Shown here: one piece after another, positions 18,773 to 27,739 of the stretch
Position numbering within the stretch: the first letter of the stretch is position 1
Layout of the letters: every line of letters begins with the position of its first letter
Source of the DNA: Sapientia aquatica
Lineage (GTDB): Bacteria; Pseudomonadota; Gammaproteobacteria; Burkholderiales; Burkholderiaceae_D
DNA length: 64,000 bases
Reading direction: 5' to 3'
Assembly (NCBI RefSeq): GCF_004358105.1
Contig: NZ_SMYL01000003.1
Coordinates: 315,371 to 379,370, forward strand
The notes under the pieces: model-generated
Told to the model about the DNA's origin: nothing
Databases searched by the model: none
What the model saw: only the letters and a program-made list of their open reading frames with translations
Made by a program: the position numbers and the translations under genes

Positions 18773-19437
18773 TCGAATTTAAACAGGTCAGCAAACATTT
18801 TCCACCCAGCGTTTCCGCATTAAGCGATGTTTCGTTTTCGATTGCGCGCGGCGAATTGGTCTTTTTGGCCGGCCCATCGGGCGCAGGTAAATCAACGATT
18901 CTGAAAATGATTGCGGCCATGGAGCGCCCAAGCAGCGGGCAGGTGTTAGTCAATGGGCAAAATATCGCGGGACTAAAATCAGCCAGCCTGCCCTATTTTC
19001 GGCGCAACTTGGGTCTGATCCTGCAAGACCATGCGCTGCTGCTCGATCGCTCCGTGTTAGCCAATGTGATGCTGCCGTTGATGATTAGCGGCGCAACCAC
19101 CAAAGACGCATTAATCCGTGCCAATGCGGCATTGGATAGAATGGATTTAGCCGACAAGGCCGATTCCTTTCCTTTGGCACTGTCAGGCGGAGAACAGCAG
19201 CGAGTTGCCATTGCACGCGCGATTGTGAATCGCCCGCAAGTGATTTTGGCCGATGAACCAACCGCTTACCTGGATCGAGATAACGCTAAAAAGGTCATGG
19301 ACGCTTTACGGGCGTTTCAAGCGGCGGGCGTTACCTGCATTGTTTCCAGCCACGATGAAGAATTCCTAGGCAAAGCTGAGCGGGTGATTTATTTAAATCA
19401 AGGCAAGCAAAGCCAAAGCTGGCAATCTGCCGTATAA
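18769..19437 (+). CDS. ftsE: Cell division ATP-binding protein FtsE
   Basis: ABC-type ATPase that with FtsX activates septal murein hydrolases. The 222-residue protein has Walker A (GPSGAGKST), the Q loop (LILQDHALLLDRSV), the signature LSGGEQQRVAIARAI, Walker B (VILADEPTAYLD) and the switch histidine in SSHDEEF. It begins within the stop of the acetyltransferase gene (ATGA) and is followed 57 bases later by ftsX. Confidence 0.96.
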   Translation: MIEFKQVSKHFPPSVSALSDVSFSIARGELVFLAGPSGAGKSTILKMIAAMERPSSGQVLVNGQNIAGLKSASLPYFRRNLGLILQDHALLLDRSVLANVMLPLMISGATTKDALIRANAALDRMDLADKADSFPLALSGGEQQRVAIARAIVNRPQVILADEPTAYLDRDNAKKVMDALRAFQAAGVTCIVSSHDEEFLGKAERVIYLNQGKQSQSWQSAV

Positions 19438-19494
19438 GCCCCCAATCGCTCATCACCGCTTGGCCACCGATCAACCACTGATACACAGAACGCT

Positions 19495-20433
19495 ATGAAA
19501 ATTTGGTTCCGACAACACGCTGCCGCCAGCTTAGACGCAGCAAAGCAAATTCTCCGCGCACCGGGTAATTTCCTATTCAACGTGATCGTGGTCGCGGTCG
19601 CCTTGTCCTTACCGATTGCGGGATTAACGTTGATTGAGAACGTGCGCCCGATTTCCAATGAGCTCGCTATCGAACCGGAATTAAGCCTATTTTTGAAAAC
19701 CAACGTTAGTCGCGCCGATGCAACCGCATTTGCCGATACTTTGAAGAAAACTGTCAAAAGCGCGCAAACCTCAGCCAAGATAACTTTCGTGCCGCGCGAA
19801 AAAGCACTAGTCAGCATGCAAACCAATTCCAACTTGGGTGACGTGCTGTCAACCTTGGGCGAAAATCCGCTGCCCGATGCATACATCCTCAGCTTTGAGC
19901 AACATATTGAATTAAGTACCCAACAATCCACCCCCGCCAAGATCGAAGCCTTGGCTGCCCAGTTGCAAAAGTTGCCCGAAGTAGATCATGTGCAAATTGA
20001 TTCCAACTGGATCAAGCGTCTCGCCGCCCTGCTGCATCTGGCGCAATTTGTCTTGATCGCTTTGGCGATTATTTTGAGTGTGGTGGTTATAACGGTGGTC
20101 TTTAACGCGACGCGCTTGCAAGTACTGTCACGCCAAGCCGAGATCGCGGTAATTCGCCTGCTAGGAGCAACTAGTCAATATATTAGCCGTCCTTACTATT
20201 ACACCGGCGCAATATTGGGTCTGGTATCGGGTGCGGTGTCTTTAGGCATCGTCGCTGGTGCATTGCATCCTATGAATCAGGCCATCTCAGAATTCGCGAG
20301 TTTATATGGCTCGGAATTTCAATTGGCACCACTTAATGCGGTTTTCAGCCTATATTTGCTGGTTTTAAGCGCTTTATTAGGCTTATTTGGGGCCTTTTTA
20401 TCAGTTCGTCATCAAGCCAAGCAAATTTCATAA
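19495..20433 (+). CDS. ftsX: Cell division protein FtsX
   Basis: Membrane partner of FtsE. The 312-residue protein has a first membrane segment around residues 24-44 and a periplasmic domain from about 45 to 175, with the conserved SRADATAFADTLKK helix. Three further segments follow near 178-200, 232-255 and 280-305. The stretch LSRQAEIAVIRLLGATSQYISRPYYYTGA is the conserved FtsX cytoplasmic loop. No Shine-Dalgarno sequence is obvious at the ATG. It ends the fts gene run, and rpoH follows behind its own control region. Confidence 0.95.
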   Translation: MKIWFRQHAAASLDAAKQILRAPGNFLFNVIVVAVALSLPIAGLTLIENVRPISNELAIEPELSLFLKTNVSRADATAFADTLKKTVKSAQTSAKITFVPREKALVSMQTNSNLGDVLSTLGENPLPDAYILSFEQHIELSTQQSTPAKIEALAAQLQKLPEVDHVQIDSNWIKRLAALLHLAQFVLIALAIILSVVVITVVFNATRLQVLSRQAEIAVIRLLGATSQYISRPYYYTGAILGLVSGAVSLGIVAGALHPMNQAISEFASLYGSEFQLAPLNAVFSLYLLVLSALLGLFGAFLSVRHQAKQIS

Positions 20434-20540
20434 GTAGTTTCCGCAAAATCATCGTTTCTCTTTGTTTTTTGCCTAAAAACAGATCAGAATCGACTGATTT
20501 AGCCGTAAATGTCTCCGTTTTTTACAACAATTAACCTTGA

Positions 20541-20567
20541 TTAGCACTCTTCCCAATAGAGTGCTAA
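20541..20567 (+). promoter_or_regulatory. Perfect CIRCE element (HrcA operator) upstream of rpoH
   Basis: TTAGCACTC (20541-20549), nine bases, and GAGTGCTAA (20559-20567) match the consensus CIRCE inverted repeat at all 18 positions, including the 9-base spacer. CIRCE is the operator of the heat-shock repressor HrcA and normally controls groESL or dnaK. Here its right arm ends directly before a TATAAT, so bound HrcA would block the rpoH promoter. Confidence 0.88.
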
Positions 20568-20573
20568 TATAAT
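20568..20573 (+). promoter_or_regulatory. Consensus -10 box of rpoH
   Basis: TATAAT abuts the CIRCE element. Transcription would start near 20580, about 60 bases before rpoH. No good -35 is present at 17 or 18 bases, because that region is occupied by CIRCE. Confidence 0.6.
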
Positions 20574-20641
20574 GTTTGAACGCGATAAATTCATTTATTG
20601 AAGTTAAGCAATAGATAATGATTGGAGTGTAAGGAAACAAC

Positions 20642-21529
20642 ATGAGCCATTCAACAACACTATCATCCAATAACACTGCATTAGCGCTGGGCTTTACCGG
20701 AACGCTAGGCAATATCGACGCCTACATTTCCGCGGTCAATCGCCTGCCGATGCTGACTCAAGAAGAAGAAACCCGCTTAGCCACCGCCTTGCGCGACCAA
20801 AATGATTTGGGCGCTGCGCAGCAAATGGTTCTGTCCCATTTACGCTTAGTGGTTTCGATCGCCCGCGGCTATTTAGGCTATGGCCTGCCGCACGCTGATT
20901 TGATTCAAGAAGGCAATATCGGCTTAATGAAAGCGGTAAAACGCTTTAATCCTGACCAAGGTGTGCGTTTAGTGTCCTATGCGATGCATTGGATTAAAGC
21001 CGAGATGCACGAATACATTTTAAAAAATTGGCGTTTGGTCAAAGTTGCGACAACCAAAGCGCAACGTAAATTGTTCTTCAACCTGCGCAGCCACAAAATC
21101 GGTTTTGAAAGCATGACCCAAAGCCAGATCGATAATTTGGCTGAGACGCTCAACGTCAAGCGCGAAGAAGTCATCGAGATGGAAATGCGTTTAGCGGGTC
21201 GCGACATGGCCTTAGACGCGCCGACCGACGACGAAGACGACAAATTTGCACCGATTGCTTATTTATCGAGCGATAACAATGAACCAACCAAGGTATTGGA
21301 AGCGCAGCATTACGACCAACTCCAAACTACCGGTTTGGAAACAGCACTTGAAAACCTCGATCCACGCTCACGTCGAATTATCGAGGCACGTTGGTTAGCC
21401 AATGATGACGGCAGCGGTGCTACGTTGCATGATTTGGCGGCCGAGTTCAGTGTTTCGGCTGAACGAATTCGTCAAATTGAAAGCGCGGCGTTGAAGAAAA
21501 TGAAAGGCAGTTTGGCTGCTTATGCTTAA
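20642..21529 (+). CDS. rpoH: RNA polymerase sigma factor RpoH (sigma-32)
   Basis: Heat-shock sigma factor. The 295-residue protein begins region 1.2-2 with NRLPMLTQEEETRLATALRDQ and carries the region 2 core HLRLVVSIARGYLGYGLPHADLIQEGNIGLMKAVKRF. The RpoH box TKAQRKLFFNLRSHK separates it from primary sigma factors. Region 4 ends with FSVSAERIRQIESAALKKMKGSL. AAGGA precedes the ATG. It is separated from ftsX by about 208 bases containing a CIRCE site, so heat control through HrcA is likely in addition to post-transcriptional control known for rpoH. Confidence 0.97.
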   Translation: MSHSTTLSSNNTALALGFTGTLGNIDAYISAVNRLPMLTQEEETRLATALRDQNDLGAAQQMVLSHLRLVVSIARGYLGYGLPHADLIQEGNIGLMKAVKRFNPDQGVRLVSYAMHWIKAEMHEYILKNWRLVKVATTKAQRKLFFNLRSHKIGFESMTQSQIDNLAETLNVKREEVIEMEMRLAGRDMALDAPTDDEDDKFAPIAYLSSDNNEPTKVLEAQHYDQLQTTGLETALENLDPRSRRIIEARWLANDDGSGATLHDLAAEFSVSAERIRQIESAALKKMKGSLAAYA

Positions 21530-21552
21530 GTATTAGCAATGATCGCCCCAAT

Positions 21553-21579
21553 AAAAAACGCTCTTAACGAGCGTTTTTT
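21553..21579 (+). terminator. Terminator after rpoH
   Basis: AAAAAACGCTC pairs with GAGCGTTTTTT around TTAAC. The A and T runs on both sides let it serve both rpoH and the convergent mutarotase gene. Confidence 0.88.
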
Positions 21580-21617
21580 GTTGGGGCAACAGTTTAAATT
21601 GTATGCGCGAAGATCGC

Positions 21618-22421
21618 TTATTTCGACACCAGCAAACGCTGAGCAGCACTCCAACGCTGCCCCGATTGCAAGACGACTGGATTACCAATGTTGGCAGCCT
21701 CAACACACAGCATGCGTTGATAACCTTGTGGCTCCATATCCGCCATCGCAGCACTTAATTCGGGGCCCGGATTCCACACCACCGCATCCGGAAATCCGAT
21801 GCTTTGCACCAAGACAGAATGGTGGTTTCGCTTCACCGTTAGCTTGTTCGACGCATTGAAATAAATGCGATCTACTTGCCCAACAATCGCGCACTCGTCG
21901 TCCTTCTCAACACATCCGTTGGTGCCGGTCACGGAATCACGGTAAGTCGTGCCTTGCAATCCTAACAGGCGAGTGGCGGCAATATCATCAACGCGCAAAT
22001 AGGTGTGCAGCGCAGCGGTAAAATCAAATGGAGTTGTTCCAGTGTTGGTGACTGCTAACTCAACCTCTAGCGCGAGTCCTGAAATCACTACCGTAATTTC
22101 CGCTAAAAACGCATGCGGCCAAATCGCCCGCGTCATATCGTTATCCCGCAACTCGAAAACCGCCCGATCGGGCTGATCGGATTGACGCAAGTGCCACAAT
22201 TGATTGCGTGCGAAACCGTGTTTCGGTAAGTTCCCCAATGCTGCAAACTGCGGAAAAATAACCGGCACACCGCCACGTATGGATGCGCCAGCTTTAAGGT
22301 CCGATTGTTGACTCAGGAATAATTGCTCACCGAATTCCTGTGGAATCCACGAAGTAACATGCGCGCCATTCAAGGCGATCTCAGCCTTTGCACCGTCAGC
22401 CGAATAAAGAGTGTGTTTCAT
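21618..22421 (-). CDS. D-hexose-6-phosphate mutarotase (YeaD-like)
   Basis: Aldose 1-epimerase-fold enzyme that interconverts anomers of hexose 6-phosphates. The 267-residue protein contains GASIRGGVPVIFPQF and KHGFARNQLWHL, with the conserved histidine, then FDFTAALHTYLRVDDIAATRLLGL and the acidic motif around VVWNPGPELSAAMADM. This is the YeaD branch rather than galactose mutarotase. It is encoded just after the Sco gene on the same strand (19-base gap) but is functionally unrelated to the oxidase genes upstream. Confidence 0.9.
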   Translation of the reverse strand: MKHTLYSADGAKAEIALNGAHVTSWIPQEFGEQLFLSQQSDLKAGASIRGGVPVIFPQFAALGNLPKHGFARNQLWHLRQSDQPDRAVFELRDNDMTRAIWPHAFLAEITVVISGLALEVELAVTNTGTTPFDFTAALHTYLRVDDIAATRLLGLQGTTYRDSVTGTNGCVEKDDECAIVGQVDRIYFNASNKLTVKRNHHSVLVQSIGFPDAVVWNPGPELSAAMADMEPQGYQRMLCVEAANIGNPVVLQSGQRWSAAQRLLVSK

Positions 22422-22439
22422 TAATAGATGAATGCGGAA

Positions 22440-23030
22440 TCAATTAAGCAGCAATTTGAGATCGTGCACAATCGGCTCTGGTCCTTGATTAAAACGCACG
22501 AACAAACGCACATGGCCTTCTTTATCAAACACGTAGCTGCCAGCACTGTGATCAATGCTGTAGCTGCCGGGTGTTTTGCCGGGAACCTTTTCGTAGAAGA
22601 TTTTAAAGTCGGAGGCAATTTTTTTGGTCTCAGCAACCGAACCGACCAAGCCTAAAAAACGCTTATCGAAAGCAGGAGGATATTGCGCCATGATTTGTTT
22701 GGTATCGCGCTCAGGATCGAGGCTGACGAATAACACTTGCACTTGATCAGACTGCGGGCCCAATTGCTGCATCACGGTCGATAGTTCGGCCATGGTTGTT
22801 GGGCAAACATCCGGACATTGGGTGTAGCCGAAAAACATCACAACCACCTTACCTTTGAAGTCCGACAAATGGCGCACCTTGCCAGTAGCATCAGGCAAAC
22901 TAAATTCGGTGGCGTATTGCAGTCCGGTTATATCGGTATTTTTAAAATCAAGTTTGGCGTTTTGGCTGCACGCGCAGACTGAGAGAACTAATCCGACTAT
23001 GGCAAAGAACGATTTCAATTGAAGTTTCAT
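22440..23030 (-). CDS. SCO1/SenC family copper-binding assembly protein
   Basis: Thioredoxin-fold protein that helps build the CuA centre of cytochrome oxidase. The start at 23030 (MKLQLKSFF) gives a hydrophobic export segment ending SVCACSQNAK, a probable lipoprotein signal. The copper ligands are the two cysteines of GYTQCPDVCPTT and the histidine of YSIDHSAGSYVFD. Length (about 196 residues) is normal. It is the distal part of the oxidase cluster, 33 bases after ctaB. Confidence 0.93.
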   Translation of the reverse strand: MKLQLKSFFAIVGLVLSVCACSQNAKLDFKNTDITGLQYATEFSLPDATGKVRHLSDFKGKVVVMFFGYTQCPDVCPTTMAELSTVMQQLGPQSDQVQVLFVSLDPERDTKQIMAQYPPAFDKRFLGLVGSVAETKKIASDFKIFYEKVPGKTPGSYSIDHSAGSYVFDKEGHVRLFVRFNQGPEPIVHDLKLLLN

Positions 23031-23063
23031 AAGCTTTTCTGATGTACGCGCAGAGGTCAAAAA

Positions 23064-23948
23064 TTAAAATCTCAGGTAATGATCGACTAACAATGCAGCG
23101 AACAATAAGGACAAATAAATAATCGAGAAAGTGAAGGTTTTACGGGCCAACATATCGTTGTAATGACGGTAAATTTGCCAAGCGTAATACAAGAAAATCC
23201 CGCCCAAAATCAACGCGCTCGCCAGATAAATCAAGCCACTCATTTGCACTGCAAACGGCAAAACGGTGGTGGCGACCAACACAATCGTGTAGAGCCAAAT
23301 TTGCAAACCTGTGAATTTCATCCCATGAGTAATCGGCAGCATCGGTAAACCGGATTTAGCGTAATCATCGCGCCGATACAGTGCCAGCGCCCAAAAGTGT
23401 GGCGGCGTCCAAACAAAGATAATCAACACCAACAACCACGCCTGCATCGGAACATCGTTAGCGACCGCGGCCCAACCCAAAGCAGGCGGCATCGCGCCCG
23501 ATAAGCCACCGATGACGATGTTTTGCGGTGTGGCCGGCTTTAATAAAATCGTATAAATCACGGCGTAACCGATGAACGTGGCGAAGGTCAGCCACATGGT
23601 TAGCGGATTGACCAAGAAGTACAACACCCACATCCCCGCGCCACCAATCACCGCAGAGAACAGCAAAATCTGCTGCACTGAAATTTCGCCTTGCGCTGAA
23701 GCGCGGCGTGCAGTGCGTGCCATGCGCGCATCAATTTCGCGCTCCACCAAGCAGTTCACCGCAAACGCTGCGCCAGCTAACAGCCAAATACCGACTGCGG
23801 CGAAAAATACGATGTGCCAGTCGGGCAATTCTGGCGTCGCCAAAAACATGCCGATCACAGCGCAGAAAACCGCCAATTGTGTCACGCGCGGCTTGGTCAA
23901 GGCCAGATATTGAGAGATGCGACTGGGATGAGCGGTCAAGGTGTTCAT
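23064..23948 (-). CDS. ctaB: Protoheme IX farnesyltransferase (heme O synthase)
   Basis: UbiA-family membrane prenyltransferase that adds a farnesyl group to heme b, giving heme O. The 294-residue protein has about nine membrane segments. The polyprenyl-diphosphate binding sites are seen in [23 protein letters not shown] (N-x-x-x-D-x-x-M-x-R type) and in the second acidic loop [17 protein letters not shown]. It supplies the substrate for CtaA, whose gene lies 75 bases upstream. An 11-bp tandem repeat fills much of that gap. Confidence 0.95.
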   Translation of the reverse strand: MNTLTAHPSRISQYLALTKPRVTQLAVFCAVIGMFLATPELPDWHIVFFAAVGIWLLAGAAFAVNCLVEREIDARMARTARRASAQGEISVQQILLFSAVIGGAGMWVLYFLVNPLTMWLTFATFIGYAVIYTILLKPATPQNIVIGGLSGAMPPALGWAAVANDVPMQAWLLVLIIFVWTPPHFWALALYRRDDYAKSGLPMLPITHGMKFTGLQIWLYTIVLVATTVLPFAVQMSGLIYLASALILGGIFLYYAWQIYRHYNDMLARKTFTFSIIYLSLLFAALLVDHYLRF

Positions 23949-23970
23949 GCTTTCCTAAAAACTGATGCGT

Positions 23971-24014
23971 GTTCGGTATTTGTTCGGTATTCGTTCGGTA
24001 TTTATTCGGGATTC
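23971..24014. repeat. Four-copy 11-bp tandem repeat between ctaA and ctaB
   Basis: Four copies of an 11-base unit: GTTCGGTATTT, GTTCGGTATTC, GTTCGGTATTT and the diverged ATTCGGGATTC. They occupy the short gap between the ctaA stop and the ctaB start on the minus strand. No other copy was noticed in the window. Confidence 0.85.
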
Positions 24015-24023
24015 GACTAAGTG

Positions 24024-25103
24024 CTATTTACGACGCAAATCGACCGGAATCTGAACTCGGTAGTTTAACATGGTCAACAGCAGCAACAGCAACGCCGCGC
24101 CACCATTGTGCATTACCGCGATTGCTAATGGCCAACTTAGCAATATGTTGGCTAAGCCAGTGCAGAATTGAACAACTAGAACGATCAAAATCCCATTGGC
24201 GACTTTGGTCAAACCCGCCAACTTACGCGCTTTGAGAGTCAGCAAGCCAGAACTCAGCACCACCAACCACGCAAAATTGCGGTGTACCCAATGGATCGCA
24301 GTAAGTGCGGCGAACGATAAATAGTCACCATTGACCGTTTTACCCAATTCGCGCCACAAGCTAAATCCATGCTCGAAATCCATAGGTGGCACCATCACGC
24401 CTTGGCACATCGGATAGTCAGTGCACGCTAACACAGCGTAATTGGTGCTCACCCAGCCGCCTAAAGCGATCTGCACGACCAAGATCAGCCAAGCCAACCT
24501 CGCCAGCCAACGCAGCTTCAAGGCTTCATGCGGCACCCTAGTTTGGTTGTGAGGCGCCTTAATGCGCTCAGACAGCCAGCCCAACATCGCCAACAATCCC
24601 ATGCCCAACAATAAATGCGTGGTAACGATGATCGGTTGCAGTTTTAAGGTCACCGTCCACGCACCGAATGCGCCTTGTAGGCAGACGAAAAAGAACAGCA
24701 GGGTCGCATAGGCCGGCGCACCTGAAAACTGTTTGCGCTTAATCCAGGCAATAATCATTTGCGTCACGATCAATACGCCAACCGTCATCGCCAAATAGCG
24801 GTGAATCATTTCAATCCACGCTTTGAAATGAGTGACTGGCCCTTCTGGCATCGCCGCTTGCGCAGCGCTAATGTCAGCGTGCGCGATGAACGGGTTGGAG
24901 GCACCGTAACAACCCGGCCAATCGGGGCATCCCAATCCAGAATCAGTTAGGCGCGTGAAACCACCAAACATGATCAAATCAAAGGTCAAAAACAGCGTCA
25001 CAAAAACCAGTTTGCGGTATTTGTTGGCGTCGCTCGATACCCAAACGATAGCCAAAGGAACCGACGCGACCAATAAAGCTGTAATGGCGAGTTCAATCCA
25101 CAT
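24024..25103 (-). CDS. ctaA: Heme A synthase (COX15/CtaA family)
   Basis: Membrane monooxygenase that converts heme O to heme A for cytochrome c oxidase. The 359-residue protein is all membrane segments. Conserved pieces are FGGFTRLTDSGLGCPDWPGCYG near residues 46-68, the heme-ligand histidines in MIHRYLA and VTTHLLLGM, and AIHWVHRNFAW toward the C terminus. Paired cysteines in the LACTDYPMCQG loop are also typical. It ends the run of assembly genes behind SURF1. Confidence 0.95.
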   Translation of the reverse strand: MWIELAITALLVASVPLAIVWVSSDANKYRKLVFVTLFLTFDLIMFGGFTRLTDSGLGCPDWPGCYGASNPFIAHADISAAQAAMPEGPVTHFKAWIEMIHRYLAMTVGVLIVTQMIIAWIKRKQFSGAPAYATLLFFFVCLQGAFGAWTVTLKLQPIIVTTHLLLGMGLLAMLGWLSERIKAPHNQTRVPHEALKLRWLARLAWLILVVQIALGGWVSTNYAVLACTDYPMCQGVMVPPMDFEHGFSLWRELGKTVNGDYLSFAALTAIHWVHRNFAWLVVLSSGLLTLKARKLAGLTKVANGILIVLVVQFCTGLANILLSWPLAIAVMHNGGAALLLLLLTMLNYRVQIPVDLRRK

Positions 25104-25108
25104 ATGCG

Positions 25109-25753
25109 TTACCCGATGCTAGAAGCTTTAAGCAGTTTAATAATGTCTTTTTTAATTTTGTTAGGGTCAGCATCGACTGAGTAACGCATCATTAAATTTC
25201 CGAGTGGATCAATTAAATATAAGCGGTCTTGCATCGTCGTGCCGTCTTCAACAGGCAGCCACGCTTGCAGAACTTTCGGATCAATCCGCAAAAAATGTGC
25301 GCCGTCGTGTTCGCGTAACAGCATGGTTTCCAGCGGTTGCTGGTCGGTGATTAAAACTACGCGCTCGATCCTGTCCATGTCTTTACCTTGGGTGAGACGT
25401 AATTGGCGCATGTCGTATAAACTTTTTTGACATTGTTTTGCGCAATCAGACGAAATCACTTCCAACATAATCCACTTGCCTTTGTAGGCATCCAGTTCTT
25501 GTACCGCGCTCGTCTCGCCCAACAGTTGCGCGTTGAGTTTAGGCATCGGATACAAACGCGGATCAAGCAAGGTGCCGTAGTTGGTGCGACCGGTGGGCTT
25601 GATTACGTAATACGCCAAGTAGGAAAACAACAAGGGTGAAGCGCAAATGGCGATGACTAAATACAGTTTCCAGCGGCCTTGTTTTACTTTTAGCGCTTGC
25701 TGCTCTGGGTTTAAATTCGATGTTGATGTGGTGTTTGCTTGCGTCGTATTCAC
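25109..25753 (-). CDS. Membrane-anchored Sco-like cytochrome oxidase-associated protein
   Basis: A 214-residue protein with one membrane segment (LYLVIAICASPLLFSYLAYYVI) and a periplasmic domain resembling a Sco/thioredoxin fold. It carries the pattern KWIMLEVISSDCAKQCQKSLYDMRQLRL, where two cysteines (C-x-x-x-C) sit where Sco binds copper; the LYLIDPLGNLMMRY strand follows. A GTG start at 25753 overlaps the SURF1 stop (GTGA), so I prefer it to an upstream start inside SURF1. It belongs to the oxidase assembly genes; the exact step is unknown. Confidence 0.78.
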   Translation of the reverse strand: MNTTQANTTSTSNLNPEQQALKVKQGRWKLYLVIAICASPLLFSYLAYYVIKPTGRTNYGTLLDPRLYPMPKLNAQLLGETSAVQELDAYKGKWIMLEVISSDCAKQCQKSLYDMRQLRLTQGKDMDRIERVVLITDQQPLETMLLREHDGAHFLRIDPKVLQAWLPVEDGTTMQDRLYLIDPLGNLMMRYSVDADPNKIKKDIIKLLKASSIG

Positions 25754-26460
25754 TGTTTTTTCCCGCCTTTGAATCCTGTTACCAAGAAAAATAATAATGC
25801 CATTACGGCCAATGCTAGCCATTGAAAAGCATATCCTCTATGTCGCTCTGAACCCATCGAAGCGCGCGGCCAATCGCGTTGCAAACCGTCTTCGGGCCCT
25901 TTGGTTTGCTCGATAAAAAACGGTTCCGCATTGAATTTACTGGCCGCATTGAACGCGTTGATTTCGATATTTTGAACTAAGGCTTTGGGCTGCAAAGGCG
26001 CGCTTTGGCCTAATTGTAAAACATGCCCGCCGCTGGCTTTGAGCGCACCTTCGATTTGAATGATTCCGCTCGGTGTTCGATACGGTTTGATAGTGGCACG
26101 ATCAGTAGAATTTCTCGGCAACCAACCGCGCTCAACCAGCACGACTTTATTTTCCCCTTGTAATTTAAATGGCATAAGCACGTAAATGCCGGCGACGCCG
26201 TTCATCGGGCGATTGTCTAAATACAGCGGCCAATCCGCGACAAATTCGCCGATCAAGGTTACACGGGTATATTCCATTTGGCTGACATCGACGGCGGGGG
26301 GCAAAAGCACGGCGGGAGTGCTTTCGCGCACCAACAATTTTGCCTCAATGGCTTCTTTGGTTTTTGCGCGTTGCGTTTGCCAGTACGACAAAGAACAGCC
26401 TAAGGCAAACAGCAGCAGAGTCGCAATGAAAGGAACTAGTCTAAATCGGAAAGTAAGCAT
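25750..26460 (-). CDS. SURF1 family cytochrome oxidase assembly protein
   Basis: SURF1 helps insert heme A into subunit I. The protein (about 236 residues from the ATG at 26460; a GTG at 26472 is possible) has two membrane segments, one at the start (FRFRLVPFIATLLLFALGCSLSYWQTQRA) and one near the end (FQWLALAVMALLFFLVTGF). The family stretches are GWLPRNSTDR, QREWP-like QRDWPRASMGSERHRGYAFQW and YLDNRPMNGVAGIYVLMPF. Its stop overlaps the next gene. It diverges from the small DUF2909 gene. Confidence 0.92.
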   Translation of the reverse strand: MLTFRFRLVPFIATLLLFALGCSLSYWQTQRAKTKEAIEAKLLVRESTPAVLLPPAVDVSQMEYTRVTLIGEFVADWPLYLDNRPMNGVAGIYVLMPFKLQGENKVVLVERGWLPRNSTDRATIKPYRTPSGIIQIEGALKASGGHVLQLGQSAPLQPKALVQNIEINAFNAASKFNAEPFFIEQTKGPEDGLQRDWPRASMGSERHRGYAFQWLALAVMALLFFLVTGFKGGKKQ

Positions 26461-26512
26461 TACAATAGGCACTCACATTTTTGCGCTGCGCGCCATTAAA
26501 CTACTAAAAATC

Positions 26513-26716
26513 ATGAAAATCTTTGTCGCCATTGCCTTTATCTTAATCATCGCCAGCTTAGCTTCAGCATTGGTGTATTTAATGAAAGATAAAGGGCGCA
26601 GTATGCGTACCGTTAAAGCCTTGGCGCTGCGCGTGGGCTTTTCGGTTAGCTTATTTATATTGATTCTGATCGCGAATCATTATGGCTATATTCAACCCAC
26701 CGGAATCCGCTATTAG
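26513..26716 (+). CDS. Twin-transmembrane DUF2909 protein
   Basis: A 67-residue protein with two membrane helices (about residues 3-24 and 40-58) joined by the basic loop KDKGRSMRTVKALALRVG. This matches the DUF2909 twin-transmembrane family found in betaproteobacterial cytochrome oxidase clusters. It is the only plus-strand gene in the cluster, divergent from SURF1 and convergent with ctaE. A bidirectional terminator follows. Involvement in oxidase assembly is inferred from position. Confidence 0.83.
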   Translation: MKIFVAIAFILIIASLASALVYLMKDKGRSMRTVKALALRVGFSVSLFILILIANHYGYIQPTGIRY

Positions 26717-26800
26717 ACCACAGGATGCGCGCTAGTCTTGTATAGGCTTTGCAAAGATAGTTGGTCAGTTCACTTACATCGCACTACTTTTTTCCCCAAC

Positions 26801-26829
26801 AAAAAGCCGCACCCGAAGTGCGGCTTTTT
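26801..26829. terminator. Bidirectional terminator between DUF2909 gene and ctaE
   Basis: AAAAAGCCGCA pairs with TGCGGCTTTTT; with A and T tracts on both sides it can end transcripts from either direction between two convergent genes. Confidence 0.88.
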
Positions 26830-26846
26830 GATTGAGGCGCAGTCGC

Positions 26847-27707
26847 TTACAACCAATATACAACCACGTATAAACCCAGCCAAACCACGTCAACAAAGTG
26901 CCAATACCAAGCGGCGCCTTCGAATGCAAAATGATGTGTCGTGGTGAAGTCACCGCGCATATGGCGATACAACACAACGGACAACATGATCGCGCCCATC
27001 GTCACGTGGAAACCGTGGAAACCGGTCAACAAGAAGAAGGTTGAACCGTAAATACCCGAGGTCAATTTCAAATTCAATTCGGTGTAAGCGTGAAAGTATT
27101 CAAAGCCTTGGAAGCCCATGAAAATCGCGCCCAAAACGATGGTGGCAAACAAGAACAAGGAAGTCTTAGCACGATGACCAGCTAACAATGCATGATGAGC
27201 AATCGTTAATGTCACGCCAGAAGTTAACAACAAGGCGGTGTTGATGGTTGGAATCGGGAACGGGCTCATTGTTTTGAATGTTTCGATCGTACCTGCTGGG
27301 CCGATATTACCCCAGTGACCAACGAAATCAGGCCAGATTAATTTGTTATCCAAATCAGCTAACCAAGGCATGGTGATCGAGCGCGCATAGAACAACGCAC
27401 CAAAAAACGCGCCGAAAAACATCACTTCAGAGAAAATAAACCAGCTCATGCTCCAGCGATACGACACGTCAACACGCGCGCCATATTGGCCGCCTTCCGA
27501 TTCCTTGATCGCATCGCCAAACCAGTTGTACAACACAACCAAAGTCAACGCGATACCGATGAAGTTTGCATACACACCCCATGGCAAATCATTGACCCAT
27601 GCAGCGGCGCCGAACATCGTCAAGAGCAATGTCGCTCCTCCGAAAATCGGCCACTGGGACGGACCTGGAACAAAGTAATACGGCGCTTTTGCGTGCCCTG
27701 AACTCAT
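26847..27707 (-). CDS. ctaE: Cytochrome c oxidase subunit III
   Basis: Third core subunit of the aa3-type oxidase, with seven membrane segments. GGGAG lies six bases before the ATG at 27707, so the protein starts MSSGHAKAPYYFVPGPSQWPI (286 residues); an ATG six bases earlier sits against the ribosome binding site. Typical stretches are WFIFSEVMFFGAFFGALFYAR, LLTGFHGFHVTMGAIML and the C-terminal WYWHFVDVVWLGLYVVVYWL with conserved histidines. It is placed after the ctaG and DUF2970 genes. Confidence 0.96.
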   Translation of the reverse strand: MSSGHAKAPYYFVPGPSQWPIFGGATLLLTMFGAAAWVNDLPWGVYANFIGIALTLVVLYNWFGDAIKESEGGQYGARVDVSYRWSMSWFIFSEVMFFGAFFGALFYARSITMPWLADLDNKLIWPDFVGHWGNIGPAGTIETFKTMSPFPIPTINTALLLTSGVTLTIAHHALLAGHRAKTSLFLFATIVLGAIFMGFQGFEYFHAYTELNLKLTSGIYGSTFFLLTGFHGFHVTMGAIMLSVVLYRHMRGDFTTTHHFAFEGAAWYWHFVDVVWLGLYVVVYWL

Positions 27708-27739
27708 TTTCATCTCCCGAAACAAACTTAATATTTAGA

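Noticed and set aside
20531-20557. A sigma-32 type promoter in front of rpoH
   Set aside because: CTTGAT and CCCAAT elements are only 11 bases apart, which does not match the expected spacing.
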